Origin: Cronobacter malonaticus LMG 23826
GTDB lineage: Bacteria > Pseudomonadota > Gammaproteobacteria > Enterobacterales > Enterobacteriaceae
DNA: 64,000 nt
NCBI RefSeq assembly: GCF_001277215.2
Contig: NZ_CP013940.1
Location: 1,116,001 to 1,180,000, forward strand
Direction: 5' to 3'
Each line of letters opens with the position of its first letter. Within the stretch, counting starts at the first letter, position 1. The position numbers were made by a program, and so were the translations under genes. The notes beneath the pieces are model-generated. The model was given only the letters and a program-made list of their open reading frames with translations. It did not search any database and had not been told where the DNA came from. Below, piece by piece: positions 18,302-28,472 of this stretch.

Positions 18302-19497
18302 GCGCGTTGGTTATTGTTATCGTCATGCTGCTGGCGGGCGTGGCGGCGCTGGTTTTCTGGCCGTGGCGCGAACGGGGCGCGGTTAGCCGCGATGCGCTGA
18401 ACCGCACGCTCTATTATTCGCGCCTGCGGGAGCTTGACGAGGAGCCGCCCGAGGCCCGTCAGGCGCTGGAGGTGGAGTTGCAGCACAGCCTGCTGGCGGA
18501 TATTCCCGAGCCGCGCGGGCAGAAAACGAGTCATACGGGTAATGGTGCGTTGCTGGCGGGCGTGCTGCTGGTCGTGGCGGTGAGCGGCGGGCTGTTCATG
18601 GCGACGCATAGCCTTAAACAGGTGAATGACTGGCAGGCGGCGGCGCGCGAGACGCCGGCGCTTGTGGCGCGCGTGATGGACCCGCACGCGGCGCCGCTCA
18701 CGGTGGAGGAGCTGACGCGCCTCGGGCTTGGGCTGCGCACGCGTTTGCAGGAAGAGCCCGGCAACGGCGCGGGCTGGGCGATGCTGGGGCGCATCGGTAT
18801 GGTGCTCAATAACGCCGATACCGCCACAGAAGCGTTTAAACGCGCCTGGCAGCTCAATTCGCAAAGCACCGAAGCGCGGCTCGACTATGCTGAAGTGCTG
18901 GCGCGAGCGCCGCAGCCGGACGATAACCGCCTCGGCGAGCAAATGCTCAAAGACGTCGCGGCGCTGGAGCCTGATAATCTGCGCGCGCAGGGGCTGCTTG
19001 CCTTCAGCGCGTTTCGCCAGCAGCGCTATACAGAGGCGATTGCCGTCTGGCAGTCGATGCTGACGCGCCTGCCGCAGGGCGATGCGCGCCGGGCGGTGGT
19101 AATGCGTGGCATTGCGCAGGCGCGGGTAGACAGCGGCATGGACAACGCGAGACTGGCTGTTAAAATCACGCTCTCACCCGTTTCGAAAAAAGCCTTGCCG
19201 GATAAAGGGATACTCTTTATCAGCGTGACGGATGGCGCATCAAAGGTGCCGGTGTTGGTGAAAAAATTGCCGCTGGGGCATTTTCCGCTGACAATTACGC
19301 TTGATGACGCCGACGCGATGCTCCCCGAACGGGGGCTTGAACATGTCACGCAGGGCATCGTGAAGGTGCATATTTCCCGGGACGGCAATGCGACCGTACA
19401 GCCCGGAGACTGGACAGGCGAGCGCCGCTTCACCACGCTCAACCCGGCCTTGCCGGTGGACGTCCTGGTCGCGCCTTCGCCATCAGGAGCGGGTTAG
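18298..19497 (+). CDS. ccmI: Cytochrome c biogenesis protein CcmI
   Basis: CcmI is the apocytochrome-binding part of the heme ligase. The 399-residue protein starts at a GTG overlapping the ccmH stop. A first membrane helix lies at residues 2-22, a cytoplasmic loop (RDALNRTLYYSRLRELDEE, about 32-52) follows, and a second helix lies near 82-102. TPR helices (AWAMLGRIGMVLNNADTATE-like, from about 155 to 280) then sit in the periplasm, and a C-terminal beta-rich domain (SPVSKKALPDKGILFISVTD) ends the protein. It closes the ccm operon; mlaA follows after 23 bases and may be read from the same transcript. Confidence 0.92.
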   Translation: MSALVIVIVMLLAGVAALVFWPWRERGAVSRDALNRTLYYSRLRELDEEPPEARQALEVELQHSLLADIPEPRGQKTSHTGNGALLAGVLLVVAVSGGLFMATHSLKQVNDWQAAARETPALVARVMDPHAAPLTVEELTRLGLGLRTRLQEEPGNGAGWAMLGRIGMVLNNADTATEAFKRAWQLNSQSTEARLDYAEVLARAPQPDDNRLGEQMLKDVAALEPDNLRAQGLLAFSAFRQQRYTEAIAVWQSMLTRLPQGDARRAVVMRGIAQARVDSGMDNARLAVKITLSPVSKKALPDKGILFISVTDGASKVPVLVKKLPLGHFPLTITLDDADAMLPERGLEHVTQGIVKVHISRDGNATVQPGDWTGERRFTTLNPALPVDVLVAPSPSGAG

Positions 19498-19520
19498 TTA
19501 CCATTTACAGGGAGACTGCT

Positions 19521-20276
19521 ATGAACTTTCGCCTTACCGGGCTTGCGCTGGCGGCCACGCTTTTAGTGGGCTGCGCCAGTTCGTCAGAGCCGCAGCAAGG
19601 GCGTTCCGACCCCTTTGAAGGGTTCAACCGCACTATGTTTGCCTTTAACTATGACGTGGTGGACCCTTATGTGCTGCGCCCGGTGGCTGTCGCCTGGCGC
19701 GACTACGTGCCGCAACCGGCGCGCAACGGGCTGGGCAACTTCACCAGCAACCTGGAAGAACCCGCTTCGATGCTTAATAAATTTCTGCAGGGCGACCCCT
19801 ACCAGGGGATGGTGCACTTTACCCGTTTCTTCCTGAACACCCTGCTGGGGATGGGCGGTTTCATCGACGTGGCCGGTATGGCGAACCCGAAACTGCAGCG
19901 CGAAGAGCCGCACCGTTTCGGCAGCACGCTCGGCACCTATGGCGTCGGTTACGGGCCGTATGTGCAGTTGCCGTTCTACGGCAGCTTTACGCTGCGTGAA
20001 GATGTCGGCGATATGGCGGACACCACTTATCCGGTGCTCTCCTGGCTGACCTGGCCGCTGTCGCTCGGCAAATGGGCGGTGGAAGGCGTGGAGACCCGCG
20101 CGCAACTGCTGGATTCCGACGGCCTGCTGCGCCAGTCTTCCGATCCTTACATTCTGGTGCGTGAGGCCTACTTCCAGCGTCACGACTTTATCGCCAATGG
20201 CGGTAAGCTCAAGCCGAATGAAAACCCGAACGCGCAGGCGATCGAAGGGGATCTGAAGGATATCGATTCGGAATAA
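19521..20276 (+). CDS. mlaA: Phospholipid-binding outer membrane lipoprotein MlaA (VacJ)
   Basis: MlaA takes misplaced phospholipids from the outer leaflet of the outer membrane and passes them to MlaC for return to the inner membrane. The 251-residue protein has a lipoprotein signal with lipobox LVGC (Cys near residue 18), then the ring-forming helical fold typical of the family (PFEGFNRTMFAFNYDVVDP, NLEEPASMLNKFLQGD, GMGGFIDVAGMANPKLQRE). A purine-rich ribosome site (AGGGAG) precedes the ATG. It lies next to fadL, as in E. coli, and ends at a strong terminator. The usual upstream neighbour yfdC is displaced by the ccm operon. Confidence 0.95.
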   Translation: MNFRLTGLALAATLLVGCASSSEPQQGRSDPFEGFNRTMFAFNYDVVDPYVLRPVAVAWRDYVPQPARNGLGNFTSNLEEPASMLNKFLQGDPYQGMVHFTRFFLNTLLGMGGFIDVAGMANPKLQREEPHRFGSTLGTYGVGYGPYVQLPFYGSFTLREDVGDMADTTYPVLSWLTWPLSLGKWAVEGVETRAQLLDSDGLLRQSSDPYILVREAYFQRHDFIANGGKLKPNENPNAQAIEGDLKDIDSE

Positions 20277-20305
20277 AACGCCGGATGCGATCATTCTTAA
20301 GGTAA

Positions 20306-20338
20306 ATAAAAAAAGCGGGCCGGGGCTCGCTTTTTTAT
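20306..20338 (+). terminator. Terminator of mlaA (and ccm) transcription
   Basis: AAAAAGCGGGC, loop CGGG, GCTCGC and a T6 run form a hairpin with one G-T pair, 30 bases after the mlaA stop. Confidence 0.75.
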
Positions 20339-20357
20339 TTCTGAACGACAAGGCGCA

Positions 20358-20386
20358 ATAAAAAAGGCGAGCCGCAGCTCGCCTTT
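20358..20386 (-). terminator. Terminator of fadL
   Basis: AAAGGCGAGC (20363-20372), loop CGCA and GCTCGCCTTT (20377-20386) lie 15 bases beyond the fadL stop. On the minus strand a T-rich run follows the stem. Confidence 0.8.
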
Positions 20387-20401
20387 GTCGTGATATTTCT
20401 A

Positions 20402-21721
20402 TCAGAAACGGTAGTTAAAGTTCACGCCATACAGCCAGGCTTTACCTTCAGATTTGAAGGTGTATGGGCCTTCGGTGAACTCCACGTGCTGGCCGTGCAT
20501 GTAAGACACACCGGCATCCACGGAGGCGTCTTCATTAAAGGCGTAAGTGGTACCGGCGCTCAGCCAGAGACGGTCCTGGTCAGGAATCGAGATAGAACGC
20601 TGCTGCTCTGGCACCGGGCTGTCATCAAAGGCGATACCGGTACGGAAGGTCCAGTTGTCGTCCATATAATAGGTGGTGCCGAGGGCGATACGGTACGCGT
20701 CCCGGTATTTTTCTTCTTTCTTAAACAGCGTATCGCCGTTGTTGTTGGTCGCTTTCAGCTCCTGGAACTGGCTCCAGCTGGTATAGGTCAGGCTATAGTG
20801 AACGGCCCACTGCGGCGCGATACGGTTATAACCAGAGATCTCCCACATTTCAGGCAGGTTCAGGGTCAGCGAGCCCGGAATGGTTTCTCCACCCGTACCG
20901 AACAGACCAAATTGGCCTAACAGCGGGTTAAAGGCGCCCGGGAGGCTACTTTTATAGTCGCCGTCAAAGTCAATTTTCACTTCAGAGCGGTAAGTAAAGC
21001 CGTAGCGGTTGTTCTTATCCAGCTCATAAAGAATACCGGCGTTCCAGCCAAAGCCCCACTCGTCGCCTTTCAGATAGGAGATTTGCGTATCAGCCGGAAT
21101 ACCTGCGACGGTCGGAACTAACGCAGGCGGGACCCGGCCAGAGCCAGCAAGGATTGGGCCCAGATCGCCCGCATAACGCTCGATTTTCGCGCGCGCATAT
21201 ACGGCGTCGAAGCCTACACCGAAGCTCCAGTGGTTATCGAGACGATACGCGCCGCTGAGGTTCAGGTTCAGCGTTTCCAGGTCGGTTTTACCGCCGACGG
21301 AACCCGCGGTATAGCCGTTGTTATATTCTGTGGCGAGGCCATAGTTGGAGGTAACGGACGCCCCCCAGCCAAACTGTTCGTTAATCGGCGCAACAAAGTG
21401 CAGGTTCGGCACCCAGGCGGTCGGCGCGATGTTATCAGCGTCAAGGCTGCGGCCCGTACGGGATTGCCCGGACACATTCACATCCGGGTCAACGAAAATC
21501 GCGCCGCCGGAGAATGTCGGGCGATCGAACATGGTAATCAGCGCCGGGTTACGGCTGACGTTGCCTGCGTCATCCGCCATAGCGCCTTCACCGGAATAGG
21601 CACGGCCCAGACCGGAGGCAGAGAATTCGTTTAACTGGAAACCTGCGGACCAGGCCTGAGAAGACACGATTGCCACTGCGACTGCTAAAGCAGATTTGGT
21701 AAACAGGGTTTTCTGGCGCAT
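20402..21721 (-). CDS. fadL: Long-chain fatty acid outer membrane transporter FadL
   Basis: FadL is a 14-strand outer membrane barrel that binds and lets in long-chain fatty acids. I chose the ATG at 21719-21721 ([20 protein letters not shown]), which has GAGG at 8 bases and corresponds to the E. coli start; two more in-frame ATGs lie just upstream. The signal peptide ends at SQAWSA, and the mature start [20 protein letters not shown] contains the plug helix with the conserved NPA ([14 protein letters not shown]). The protein ends in aromatic F (NYRF) as barrels do. The product has 439 residues. Two FadR-type operators and a CRP-like site are upstream. Confidence 0.96.
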   Translation of the reverse strand: MRQKTLFTKSALAVAVAIVSSQAWSAGFQLNEFSASGLGRAYSGEGAMADDAGNVSRNPALITMFDRPTFSGGAIFVDPDVNVSGQSRTGRSLDADNIAPTAWVPNLHFVAPINEQFGWGASVTSNYGLATEYNNGYTAGSVGGKTDLETLNLNLSGAYRLDNHWSFGVGFDAVYARAKIERYAGDLGPILAGSGRVPPALVPTVAGIPADTQISYLKGDEWGFGWNAGILYELDKNNRYGFTYRSEVKIDFDGDYKSSLPGAFNPLLGQFGLFGTGGETIPGSLTLNLPEMWEISGYNRIAPQWAVHYSLTYTSWSQFQELKATNNNGDTLFKKEEKYRDAYRIALGTTYYMDDNWTFRTGIAFDDSPVPEQQRSISIPDQDRLWLSAGTTYAFNEDASVDAGVSYMHGQHVEFTEGPYTFKSEGKAWLYGVNFNYRF

Positions 21722-21808
21722 GACCATAACCTCATCCATTTATTTTTATTCAAATAATGTTACGTGACGTAACAGGAGCGCGGAGTGTAGGGTCTGAGGT
21801 ACGGCATG

Positions 21809-21825
21809 GAAATCAGACCAGTGGC
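21809..21825 (-). promoter_or_regulatory. FadR-like operator 1 upstream of fadL
   Basis: On the minus strand GCCACTGGTCTGATTTC matches the FadR core ACTGGTCnGA; the right half is degenerate. It resembles one of the two E. coli fadL FadR sites. FadR released by acyl-CoA would allow fadL expression. Confidence 0.7.
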
Positions 21826-21830
21826 GAGAG

Positions 21831-21847
21831 TATAGGTCCGACCAGCA
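21831..21847 (-). promoter_or_regulatory. FadR-like operator 2 upstream of fadL
   Basis: On the minus strand TGCTGGTCGGACCTATA is nearly the strong E. coli fadL operator (AGCTGGTCCGACCTATA). It lies 22 bases from operator 1, about two helical turns. Confidence 0.8.
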
Positions 21848-21971
21848 GAGATGTTGCAAGTATGTTTATAAGTTTTTTCAATTGTGATCTAAGAAACGCG
21901 ATCCGTTTAGCAAAATTCCGGGGTTCAGAAATTCATCAATCTGGTGATTATTGTTTTAGATCATTTTTAAG

Positions 21972-21987
21972 TGTGATTTCGGTCACT
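21972..21987. promoter_or_regulatory. CRP-like site between fadL and yfcZ
   Basis: TGTGA, six bases, TCACT fits the CRP consensus TGTGA-N6-TCACA with one mismatch. E. coli fadL is under cAMP-CRP control; which of the two divergent genes it serves here is inference. Confidence 0.5.
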
Positions 21988-22079
21988 TATAAGCGTAAAC
22001 GGGAAGAACAGGTAGAGCGGTGGCGGCGCGGGGCGTAAAATAGCCTTATCTCTTTTCAGGAAATACAGAGGAAATCACC

Positions 22080-22364
22080 ATGACCAAATGCAGTGCTGAT
22101 GAAACCCCGGTTTGCTGCTGTATTGATGTAGGCACCATTATTGATAACACCGACTGCGTCGCCTCTTACAGCCGCGTGTTTGAAAACCGCGCCGACGCCG
22201 AAGCCACGCTCGCGGCGCTCACCGCCAAAGCGCGTGAAGTGGAATCCGAGCCGTGCCAGATCACCCCGCGCTTCACTGAAGAAGCCGATGGCGTGCGCCT
22301 GGATATCGATTTTGTTTTCGCCTGCCAGGCAGAAACCGTTATTTTCCAGTTAGGTCTGCGTTAA
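22080..22364 (+). CDS. yfcZ: Conserved protein YfcZ (UPF0381)
   Basis: The 94-residue protein matches E. coli YfcZ along its length and belongs to the YfcZ/YiiS family of unknown function. A cluster of Cys residues near the start (DETPVCCCIDVGTIIDN) and an FACQAE segment near the end suggest metal or redox chemistry, but no role is established. It lies between fadL and fadIJ in both organisms. It ends at a strong hairpin, so it is probably a single-gene unit. Confidence 0.9.
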   Translation: MTKCSADETPVCCCIDVGTIIDNTDCVASYSRVFENRADAEATLAALTAKAREVESEPCQITPRFTEEADGVRLDIDFVFACQAETVIFQLGLR

Positions 22365-22376
22365 TCCTGCCGCTTA

Positions 22377-22406
22377 CGCCCCGGCCTGGCCGGGGCGCAT
22401 TTCTTG
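22377..22406 (+). terminator. Terminator of yfcZ
   Basis: An 8-bp GC stem (22377-22384 with 22390-22397) with a 5-base loop is followed by a T-rich stretch (ATTTCTTGTT). Confidence 0.65.
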
Positions 22407-22482
22407 TTACGTAATTCGTGTTTTGCCTCGCAATTTTTCCTTTATGTGATTGGCTGAATGTAAAATTCTGGTTAAAACTGTT

Positions 22483-22499
22483 ATCAGGTCAGACCACTT
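22483..22499. promoter_or_regulatory. FadR operator of fadIJ
   Basis: ATCAGGTCAGACCACTT, on the other strand AAGTGGTCTGACCTGAT, is a near-perfect FadR palindrome 34 bases before the fadI ATG. It predicts repression of fadIJ in the absence of long-chain acyl-CoA. Confidence 0.85.
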
Positions 22500-22532
22500 A
22501 ATTCATCTTTAGCCTTTTCACAGGGGAACGTT

Positions 22533-23843
22533 ATGAGTCAGGCACTACCGCTGGTCACCCGGCAGGGGGATCGTATTGCCATAGTCAGTGGGTTACGCAC
22601 GCCTTTCGCTCGTCAGGCGACGGCGTACCACGGCGTTCCGGCGGTCGATCTCGGTAAAATGGTGGTCGGCGAACTGCTGGCCCGCAGCGAAATCCCGCCT
22701 GAAGTTATTGAACAGCTCGTCTTCGGCCAGGTGGTGCAGATGCCGGAAGCGCCGAATATCGCGCGCGAAATCGTGCTCGGCACCGGCATGAGCGTCCATA
22801 CCGACGCCTACAGCGTCAGCCGCGCCTGCGCCACCAGTTTTCAGGCGGTGGCGAACGTCGCCGAAAGCCTGATGGCGGGCACTATCCGCGCCGGGATCGC
22901 CGGCGGGGCCGATTCCTCTTCTGTGCTGCCAATTGGCGTCAGTAAAAAACTGGCGCGCACCCTGGTGGACGCGAATAAAGCCCGCACCGCCGGGCAGCGC
23001 CTGAAGCTCTTCTCGCGCCTGCGTCTGCGTGACCTGCTGCCGGTGCCGCCCGCCGTGGCGGAATATTCCACCGGGCTTCGCATGGGCGACACCGCCGAAC
23101 AGATGGCGAAAACGCACGGCATCACCCGCGAACAGCAGGACGCGCTGGCGCATCGTTCACATCAGCTGGCGGCGCAGGCGTGGGCGGAGGGCAAATTGCG
23201 CGAAGAAGTCATGACCGCTTACACGCCGCCATACCGCGAGCCGCTCAGCGAAGACAACAATATCCGCAAAACCTCGTCGCTGGCCGATTACGCGAAACTG
23301 CGCCCGGCGTTCGACCGTAAACATGGCACCGTGACCGCCGCCAACAGTACGCCGCTTACCGACGGCGCGGCGGCGGTCATTCTGATGACGGAATCCCGCG
23401 CCCGCGAACTCGGCCTGACGCCGCTTGGCTACCTGCGCAGCTACGCTTTTACCGCGATCGATGTCTGGCAGGACATGCTGCTCGGCCCCGCCTGGTCGAC
23501 GCCGCTGGCGCTTGAGCGTGCCGGACTGACGATGGCCGATCTCACGCTTATTGATATGCATGAGGCGTTCGCCTCGCAAACGCTCACCAACCTGAAGCTG
23601 ATGGCGAGCGACCGTTTCGCCCTTGAGGTGCTGGGCCGCAGCCAGGCCACCGGCGAGGTGGATGAGAGCAAATTTAACGTGCTCGGTGGCTCTATCGCTT
23701 ACGGACACCCGTTCGCGGCCACCGGCGCGCGAATGATCACCCAGACGCTCAATGAACTGCGCCGCCGCGGCGGCGGTTTCGGGCTGGTTACCGCCTGCGC
23801 GGCGGGCGGGCTCGGTGCGGCAATGGTACTGGAGGCCGAATAA
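22533..23843 (+). CDS. fadI: 3-ketoacyl-CoA thiolase FadI
   Basis: FadI is the beta subunit of the FadIJ complex, which runs beta-oxidation under anaerobic conditions; it cleaves 3-ketoacyl-CoA with CoA. The 436-residue protein has the acylated Cys in [17 protein letters not shown] (about residue 99), a His in [11 protein letters not shown] and the second catalytic Cys in TACAAGGLG near the C-terminus. [15 protein letters not shown] segment is also typical. CAGGGG before the ATG is the ribosome site. The fadJ ATG overlaps its stop by one base, ensuring equal synthesis. Confidence 0.96.
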   Translation: MSQALPLVTRQGDRIAIVSGLRTPFARQATAYHGVPAVDLGKMVVGELLARSEIPPEVIEQLVFGQVVQMPEAPNIAREIVLGTGMSVHTDAYSVSRACATSFQAVANVAESLMAGTIRAGIAGGADSSSVLPIGVSKKLARTLVDANKARTAGQRLKLFSRLRLRDLLPVPPAVAEYSTGLRMGDTAEQMAKTHGITREQQDALAHRSHQLAAQAWAEGKLREEVMTAYTPPYREPLSEDNNIRKTSSLADYAKLRPAFDRKHGTVTAANSTPLTDGAAAVILMTESRARELGLTPLGYLRSYAFTAIDVWQDMLLGPAWSTPLALERAGLTMADLTLIDMHEAFASQTLTNLKLMASDRFALEVLGRSQATGEVDESKFNVLGGSIAYGHPFAATGARMITQTLNELRRRGGGFGLVTACAAGGLGAAMVLEAE

Positions 23844-25996
23844 TGGAATCGACATCCGCATTTAATTTACAGATGCGCCCGGACAATGTGGCGGTGGTCA
23901 CTATCGACGTACCGGGCGAGAAAATGAACACGCTGAAGGCGGAGTTTGCCCGCGACGTTCGCGCCATCGTGAAAACGCTGCGGGAAAACCGCGATCTCGC
24001 GGGCGTGGTGTTTATCTCCGCCAAGCCGGATAACTTTATCGCCGGCGCGGATATTAACATGATCGCCCATTGCCAGAGCGCGCAGGAGGCTGAAGCGCTG
24101 GCAAGCCAGGGGCAGCAGATCATGGCGGAGATCCGCGCGCTGCCGGTGCATGTGGTCGCAGCTATTCACGGCGCGTGCCTCGGCGGTGGGCTGGAGCTGG
24201 CGCTCGCCTGCCACAGCCGCATCTGTACCGACGATGCGAAAACGCTGCTCGGGCTGCCGGAAGTCCAGCTGGGGCTGCTGCCGGGCTCCGGCGGCACGCA
24301 GCGGCTGCCACGCCTCATTGGCGTCAGCACCGCGCTTGAGATGATCCTTGCGGGCAAACAGCTGAGACCGCGTCAGGCACTGAAAGCCGGGCTGGTGGAT
24401 GATGTGGTGCCACAATCTATTTTGCTGGAAGCCGCTGCCGAACTGGCGAAAAAGCGCCGTCCCGCGCCGCGCCGTCTGCCGGTGCGCGAGCGTCTGCTCG
24501 CAGGCCCGCTTGGTCGTGCGCTGCTGTTTCGCATGGTCACGCAGAAAACGCACCAAAAAACCCACAGTAACTATCCGGCGGCGCAGCGCATTATTGACGT
24601 GGTGCGCACCGGCCTTGAGCAGGGCAGCGCCAGCGGTTATCAGGCCGAGGCCCGCGCCTTTGGCGAGCTGGCGATGACGCCGGAATCCGCCGCGCTGCGA
24701 GGGCTCTTTTTCGCCACCACCGAGCTTAAAAAAGAGACCGGCAGCGAGGCAGCCCCGCGCGCGCTGCATTCTGTCGGCGTGCTGGGCGGCGGGTTGATGG
24801 GCGGCGGGATCGCCTATGTCACCGCCACCAAAGCCCGGCTACCGGTACGCATTAAAGACATCAACGAGAAGGGCATTAACCACGCGCTGAAATACAGCTG
24901 GGATCTGCTTGAGAAAAAAGTGCGCCGCCGTCACCTGCGCGCCAGCGAGCGCGACGCGCAGATGGCGCTCATCTCCGCCAGCACCGATTACCGTGGGTTT
25001 CACCAGCGCGATATCGTGGTGGAAGCGGTTTTCGAAGATTTAACGCTCAAACAAAACATGGTGGCGGAGATCGAAGCGCATACCGCGCCGCATACGATTT
25101 TCGCGTCTAACACCTCGTCGCTGCCTATTGGCGATATCGCCGCAGGCGCTACGCGCCCGGAGCAGGTCATCGGCCTGCACTACTTCAGCCCGGTGGATAA
25201 AATGCCGCTGGTAGAAGTTATCCCGCACGCGGGCACCAGCGCGGAAACCATTGCCACCACCGTTCAGCTTGCCAAAAAGCAGGGCAAAACGCCGATCGTG
25301 GTGGCCGACTGCGCCGGGTTTTATGTTAACCGTATTCTGGCACCCTACATCAATGAGGCGATGCGTTGCCTGATGGAAGGGGAGAGCATTGAGAAAATCG
25401 ACGAGGCGCTGGTCAAAAGAGGCTTTCCTGTGGGGCCGATTCAGTTGCTGGATGAAGTGGGCATTGATGTCGGCACCAAAATTATGCCTGTGCTGGAGCG
25501 CGCTTACGGGCCGCGATTCAGCGCGCCGGGAGACGCCGTTGCAGCAATTTTGAATGACGATCGCAAAGGCAGAAAAAATGGCCGCGGTTTCTATCTTTAT
25601 CCGGCGAAAGGGCGTAAAAGCAAAAAGCAGGTTGACCCTGCGGTTTACGGGCTTATTGGCGTTAAACCGGGCGGTAAACTGAGCGGCGAAGAGATTGCCG
25701 AGCGCTGCGTCATGATGATGCTTAACGAGGCGGCGCGGTGTCTGGATGAAGGCGTGGTGCGTTCCGCGCGCGACGGCGATATCGGCGCGGTGTTTGGCAT
25801 CGGTTTTCCGCCGTTTCTTGGCGGACCGTTCCGCTATATGGATACGCTCGGCGCGGCAGCCGTAGTGGCGACGCTCACGCGTCTTGCCACCCGTTACGGA
25901 GATCGTTTTACCCCGTGCGACAGGCTGTTGCGCATGGCGCAGACCGGACAAACATTTTGGCACGCGGGGAACCCGCAGGCTAAAACGACGGTCTGA
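23843..25996 (+). CDS. fadJ: Multifunctional fatty acid oxidation protein FadJ
   Basis: FadJ joins enoyl-CoA hydratase/isomerase (residues about 1-190) with 3-hydroxyacyl-CoA dehydrogenase (about 310-710). The hydratase part shows FIAGADINM and [16 protein letters not shown] with the acidic catalytic region [19 protein letters not shown]. The NAD-binding loop is [17 protein letters not shown], and the dehydrogenase part shows [28 protein letters not shown] and [11 protein letters not shown]. The product has 717 residues, near E. coli FadJ (714). It forms the anaerobic beta-oxidation complex with FadI. Confidence 0.96.
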   Translation: MESTSAFNLQMRPDNVAVVTIDVPGEKMNTLKAEFARDVRAIVKTLRENRDLAGVVFISAKPDNFIAGADINMIAHCQSAQEAEALASQGQQIMAEIRALPVHVVAAIHGACLGGGLELALACHSRICTDDAKTLLGLPEVQLGLLPGSGGTQRLPRLIGVSTALEMILAGKQLRPRQALKAGLVDDVVPQSILLEAAAELAKKRRPAPRRLPVRERLLAGPLGRALLFRMVTQKTHQKTHSNYPAAQRIIDVVRTGLEQGSASGYQAEARAFGELAMTPESAALRGLFFATTELKKETGSEAAPRALHSVGVLGGGLMGGGIAYVTATKARLPVRIKDINEKGINHALKYSWDLLEKKVRRRHLRASERDAQMALISASTDYRGFHQRDIVVEAVFEDLTLKQNMVAEIEAHTAPHTIFASNTSSLPIGDIAAGATRPEQVIGLHYFSPVDKMPLVEVIPHAGTSAETIATTVQLAKKQGKTPIVVADCAGFYVNRILAPYINEAMRCLMEGESIEKIDEALVKRGFPVGPIQLLDEVGIDVGTKIMPVLERAYGPRFSAPGDAVAAILNDDRKGRKNGRGFYLYPAKGRKSKKQVDPAVYGLIGVKPGGKLSGEEIAERCVMMMLNEAARCLDEGVVRSARDGDIGAVFGIGFPPFLGGPFRYMDTLGAAAVVATLTRLATRYGDRFTPCDRLLRMAQTGQTFWHAGNPQAKTTV

Positions 25997-26200
25997 TATA
26001 GCGTAGTTCCTGGCTTCGAAAACGCAGCGCTGGCTAATTTGTAAACAGTGATTGACTATACTTACGTCAATAAGGTAAAAAACAGCGTTTCATTCGAAGT
26101 ACGGATCAGGCACAATGCCCGACCGCCAGACGATACCCTTAAAAAGCGCGCTGCTTTTTAAGCTCTCGCTGGCGCTTCTGGTCAACAAAAGCGGTGCAAT

Positions 26201-26689
26201 ATGCAAGTTTTTATCATGCGTCACGGCGACGCAGCACTCGATGCCGCCAGTGATTCGGTTCGTCCTCTGACCGCGTGCGGTTGTGATGAATCCCGTCAAA
26301 TGGCGACCTGGTTAAAAGGTCAAAAGGTGGATATCGAACGTGTTCTGGTGAGCCCTTTCCTGCGAGCCGAACAGACACTGGACGTCGTGAAAGAGGCCAT
26401 GAGCCTGCCTGTCAAAACCGAAGTCCTGCCGGAACTCACGCCGTGCGGCGATGTCGGTCTGGTGAGCGATTACCTCCACGTTCTGGCCCGTGATGGCGTC
26501 AGCGCGGTCATGGTTATCTCCCACCTGCCGCTGGTCGGTTATCTGGTGGCGGAACTCTGCCCTGGCGAAACGCCGCCGATGTTCTCCACCTCCGCTATCG
26601 CCTGCGTGACGGTTGAGGGCGATAACGATAAGGGCGTCTTTAACTGGCAGATGAGCCCCTGCAATCTCAAAATGGCGAAAGCGATTTAA
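26201..26689 (+). CDS. sixA: Phosphohistidine phosphatase SixA
   Basis: SixA removes phosphate from phosphohistidine, first described on the ArcB Hpt domain and later on PtsO (NPr) of the nitrogen-related PTS. The 162-residue protein shows the RHG motif at once (MQVFIMRHGDA, catalytic His8), a second active-site Arg region (VSPFLRAEQTLDVV) and the late His in VISHLPLVGYL. It stands alone, 200 bases after fadJ and before a shared terminator with smrB. The gap before it holds no gene that I can support. Confidence 0.93.
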   Translation: MQVFIMRHGDAALDAASDSVRPLTACGCDESRQMATWLKGQKVDIERVLVSPFLRAEQTLDVVKEAMSLPVKTEVLPELTPCGDVGLVSDYLHVLARDGVSAVMVISHLPLVGYLVAELCPGETPPMFSTSAIACVTVEGDNDKGVFNWQMSPCNLKMAKAI

Positions 26690-26711
26690 CGTAAGCCTGA
26701 CCCATAAAAGA

Positions 26712-26740
26712 AAAGAGCCGCTGATGCGGCTCTTTCTGTT
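26712..26740. terminator. Bidirectional terminator between sixA and smrB
   Basis: AAAGAGCCGC (26712-26721), loop TGAT and GCGGCTCTTT (26726-26735) form a 10-bp stem with A/T runs on both sides, between convergent genes. Confidence 0.85.
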
Positions 26741-26762
26741 TCTGCTATCCGGTTCGATGCGC

Positions 26763-27314
26763 TTAAGGCAACTGCGGCGGCTGCCACTCTTCCACTTCTA
26801 TTAACACCAGCAGCGCGGCGTCGCCGCCATACTCTTTCGGTGCCTGATGGAACGCCATCACGTGCGGGTGCTGGGCCAGCCACAGCGGCGTCTGCTGTTT
26901 AAGAATATGTTTACCGTGGCCATGCATCACGCAGGCGCAGAACACATGTTCGCGACGGCAGGCGGCGATAAGTGCGCCCAGCTCCTGTTTGGCCTGCATC
27001 TGCGTCAGGCCGTGGAGATCGAGAAACAGCTCGGGCGAATAGTCGCCGCGGCGCAGTTTTTTCAGCTCGAAGTGATCCACGCCGGGGCGCACATAGCGCA
27101 TCGGCCCGTCGCTGTTCAGAAGCGGCTGGAATTCATCAGAAAAATAGTGGCTCGCGTCCACCTGCTCCTGTAACAGGCGTTTTGGCGGCACTTCGCGCAG
27201 CTTTTTACGCGCGGGCGGATGCACGATGGTGTCCTGTTTCAGCTCGCGCGTTCCGCTCATCAGCGCGCGAAACAGCGACTTTTCTTCTTCGCTTAGCGAT
27301 GGCTTCTTTTTCAT
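26763..27314 (-). CDS. smrB: Ribosome rescue endonuclease SmrB
   Basis: SmrB cuts mRNA between collided ribosomes so that tmRNA can rescue them. I chose the ATG giving [15 protein letters not shown] and 183 residues, the E. coli length. The Smr domain (about residues 95-175) carries the catalytic [15 protein letters not shown] motif and the [12 protein letters not shown] motif. The N-terminal helical extension that binds the ribosome is present. The gene is divergent from prmB, with about 160 bases between the two starts. Confidence 0.94.
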   Translation of the reverse strand: MKKKPSLSEEEKSLFRALMSGTRELKQDTIVHPPARKKLREVPPKRLLQEQVDASHYFSDEFQPLLNSDGPMRYVRPGVDHFELKKLRRGDYSPELFLDLHGLTQMQAKQELGALIAACRREHVFCACVMHGHGKHILKQQTPLWLAQHPHVMAFHQAPKEYGGDAALLVLIEVEEWQPPQLP

Positions 27315-27475
27315 CTTCTTCTCTTCTTTCTCTTTGCGCAGGCAGTGTACCCGAGTTTGGCGCGTCGCCAAACAAAAGCCATTTTTCCGGGATGACGCGC
27401 CGGTTGCTGATTTATCGCCGTCTTCATGGCAAACTAGCCGCCGAATTTAACGCGGAGCGTCATGCGGAGGGCAGT

Positions 27476-28408
27476 GTGGATAAAATTTTCGTCGATGAGG
27501 CAGTCAGTGAACTGCATACCATTCAGGATATGTTGCGTTGGGCGGTGAGCCGTTTCAGCGCGGCCGGCATCTGGTATGGTCACGGCACGGATAACCCCTG
27601 GGATGAGGCTGTGCAGCTGGTGCTGCCGTCGCTCTACCTGCCGCTCGATATCCCGGAAGATATGCGCACCGCGCGCCTGACCTCCAGCGAGCGTCACCGT
27701 ATCGTCGAGCGGGTGATCCGCCGCGTTAACGAGCGTATTCCCGTAGCGTATCTCACCAACAAAGCCTGGTTCTGCGGCCACGAATTTTATGTCGATGAGC
27801 GCGTGCTGGTGCCGCGTTCGCCGATTGGCGAGTTAATCAATAACCGCTTCGCCGGGCTTATCGACCACGAGCCGCAGCACATTCTCGATATGTGCACCGG
27901 CAGCGGCTGTATCGCTATCGCCTGCGCGTATGCCTTCCCGAACGCGGAAGTCGACGCGGTGGATATCTCTGCCGACGCGCTGGCTGTAACCGAGCACAAC
28001 ATTGAAGAGCACGGGCTTATCCATCACGTCACGCCTATCCGCTCAGACTTGTTCCGCGACCTGCCGAAAGTGCAGTACGACATTATCGTTACTAATCCGC
28101 CGTACGTGGATGAAGAAGATATGTCCGATCTGCCGAACGAATACCGCCACGAGCCGGAACTCGGCCTGGCAGCGGGCAGCGACGGGCTGAAGCTTGCGCG
28201 CCGCATTCTCGCCTGCTCGCCGGACTACCTGACCGACAACGGTATTCTGATTTGTGAAGTCGGTAACAGCATGGTACATCTGATGGAGCAGTACCCGGAC
28301 GTGCCGTTTACCTGGCTTGAGTTCGACAACGGCGGCGACGGCGTCTTTATGCTGACCAAAGCGCAGCTCATCAGCGCCCGCGAACATTTCAGCATCTACA
28401 AAGATTAA
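27476..28408 (+). CDS. prmB: 50S ribosomal protein L3 N5-glutamine methyltransferase PrmB
   Basis: PrmB methylates a Gln of ribosomal protein L3 with S-adenosylmethionine. I chose the GTG at 27476 ([13 protein letters not shown]), which gives 310 residues and matches E. coli PrmB; the frame stays open far upstream by chance. The SAM-binding loop is [17 protein letters not shown] (about residues 138-154) and the glutamine methylase signature [11 protein letters not shown] lies near 205. The N-terminal helical domain recognises the substrate. aroC follows after 64 bases, as in E. coli. Confidence 0.95.
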   Translation: MDKIFVDEAVSELHTIQDMLRWAVSRFSAAGIWYGHGTDNPWDEAVQLVLPSLYLPLDIPEDMRTARLTSSERHRIVERVIRRVNERIPVAYLTNKAWFCGHEFYVDERVLVPRSPIGELINNRFAGLIDHEPQHILDMCTGSGCIAIACAYAFPNAEVDAVDISADALAVTEHNIEEHGLIHHVTPIRSDLFRDLPKVQYDIIVTNPPYVDEEDMSDLPNEYRHEPELGLAAGSDGLKLARRILACSPDYLTDNGILICEVGNSMVHLMEQYPDVPFTWLEFDNGGDGVFMLTKAQLISAREHFSIYKD

Positions 28409-28472
28409 CAACAGGCGGGCGCAGGCCCGCTGAATCATAAAAACACCACAACGACACGACAACGGAGCCGTG

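Larger units (their letters stand above)
21728..22079. other. fadL-yfcZ divergent intergenic region
   Basis: This 350-base stretch holds no gene I can support. It contains two FadR-like operators near fadL, a CRP-like site at 21972-21987, and an AT-rich middle. The ribosome site of yfcZ (GAGG-like AGAGGAAATC) ends it. Confidence 0.6.

Noticed and set aside
18118..18942. Minus-strand open frame opposite ccmH-ccmI
   Set aside because: Arg/Gln/His-rich shadow of two confirmed genes, without a family or a ribosome site.
25997..26200. Promoter or small gene between fadJ and sixA
   Set aside because: TTGACT near 26052 has no well-placed -10 partner, and the short frames here lack ribosome sites.
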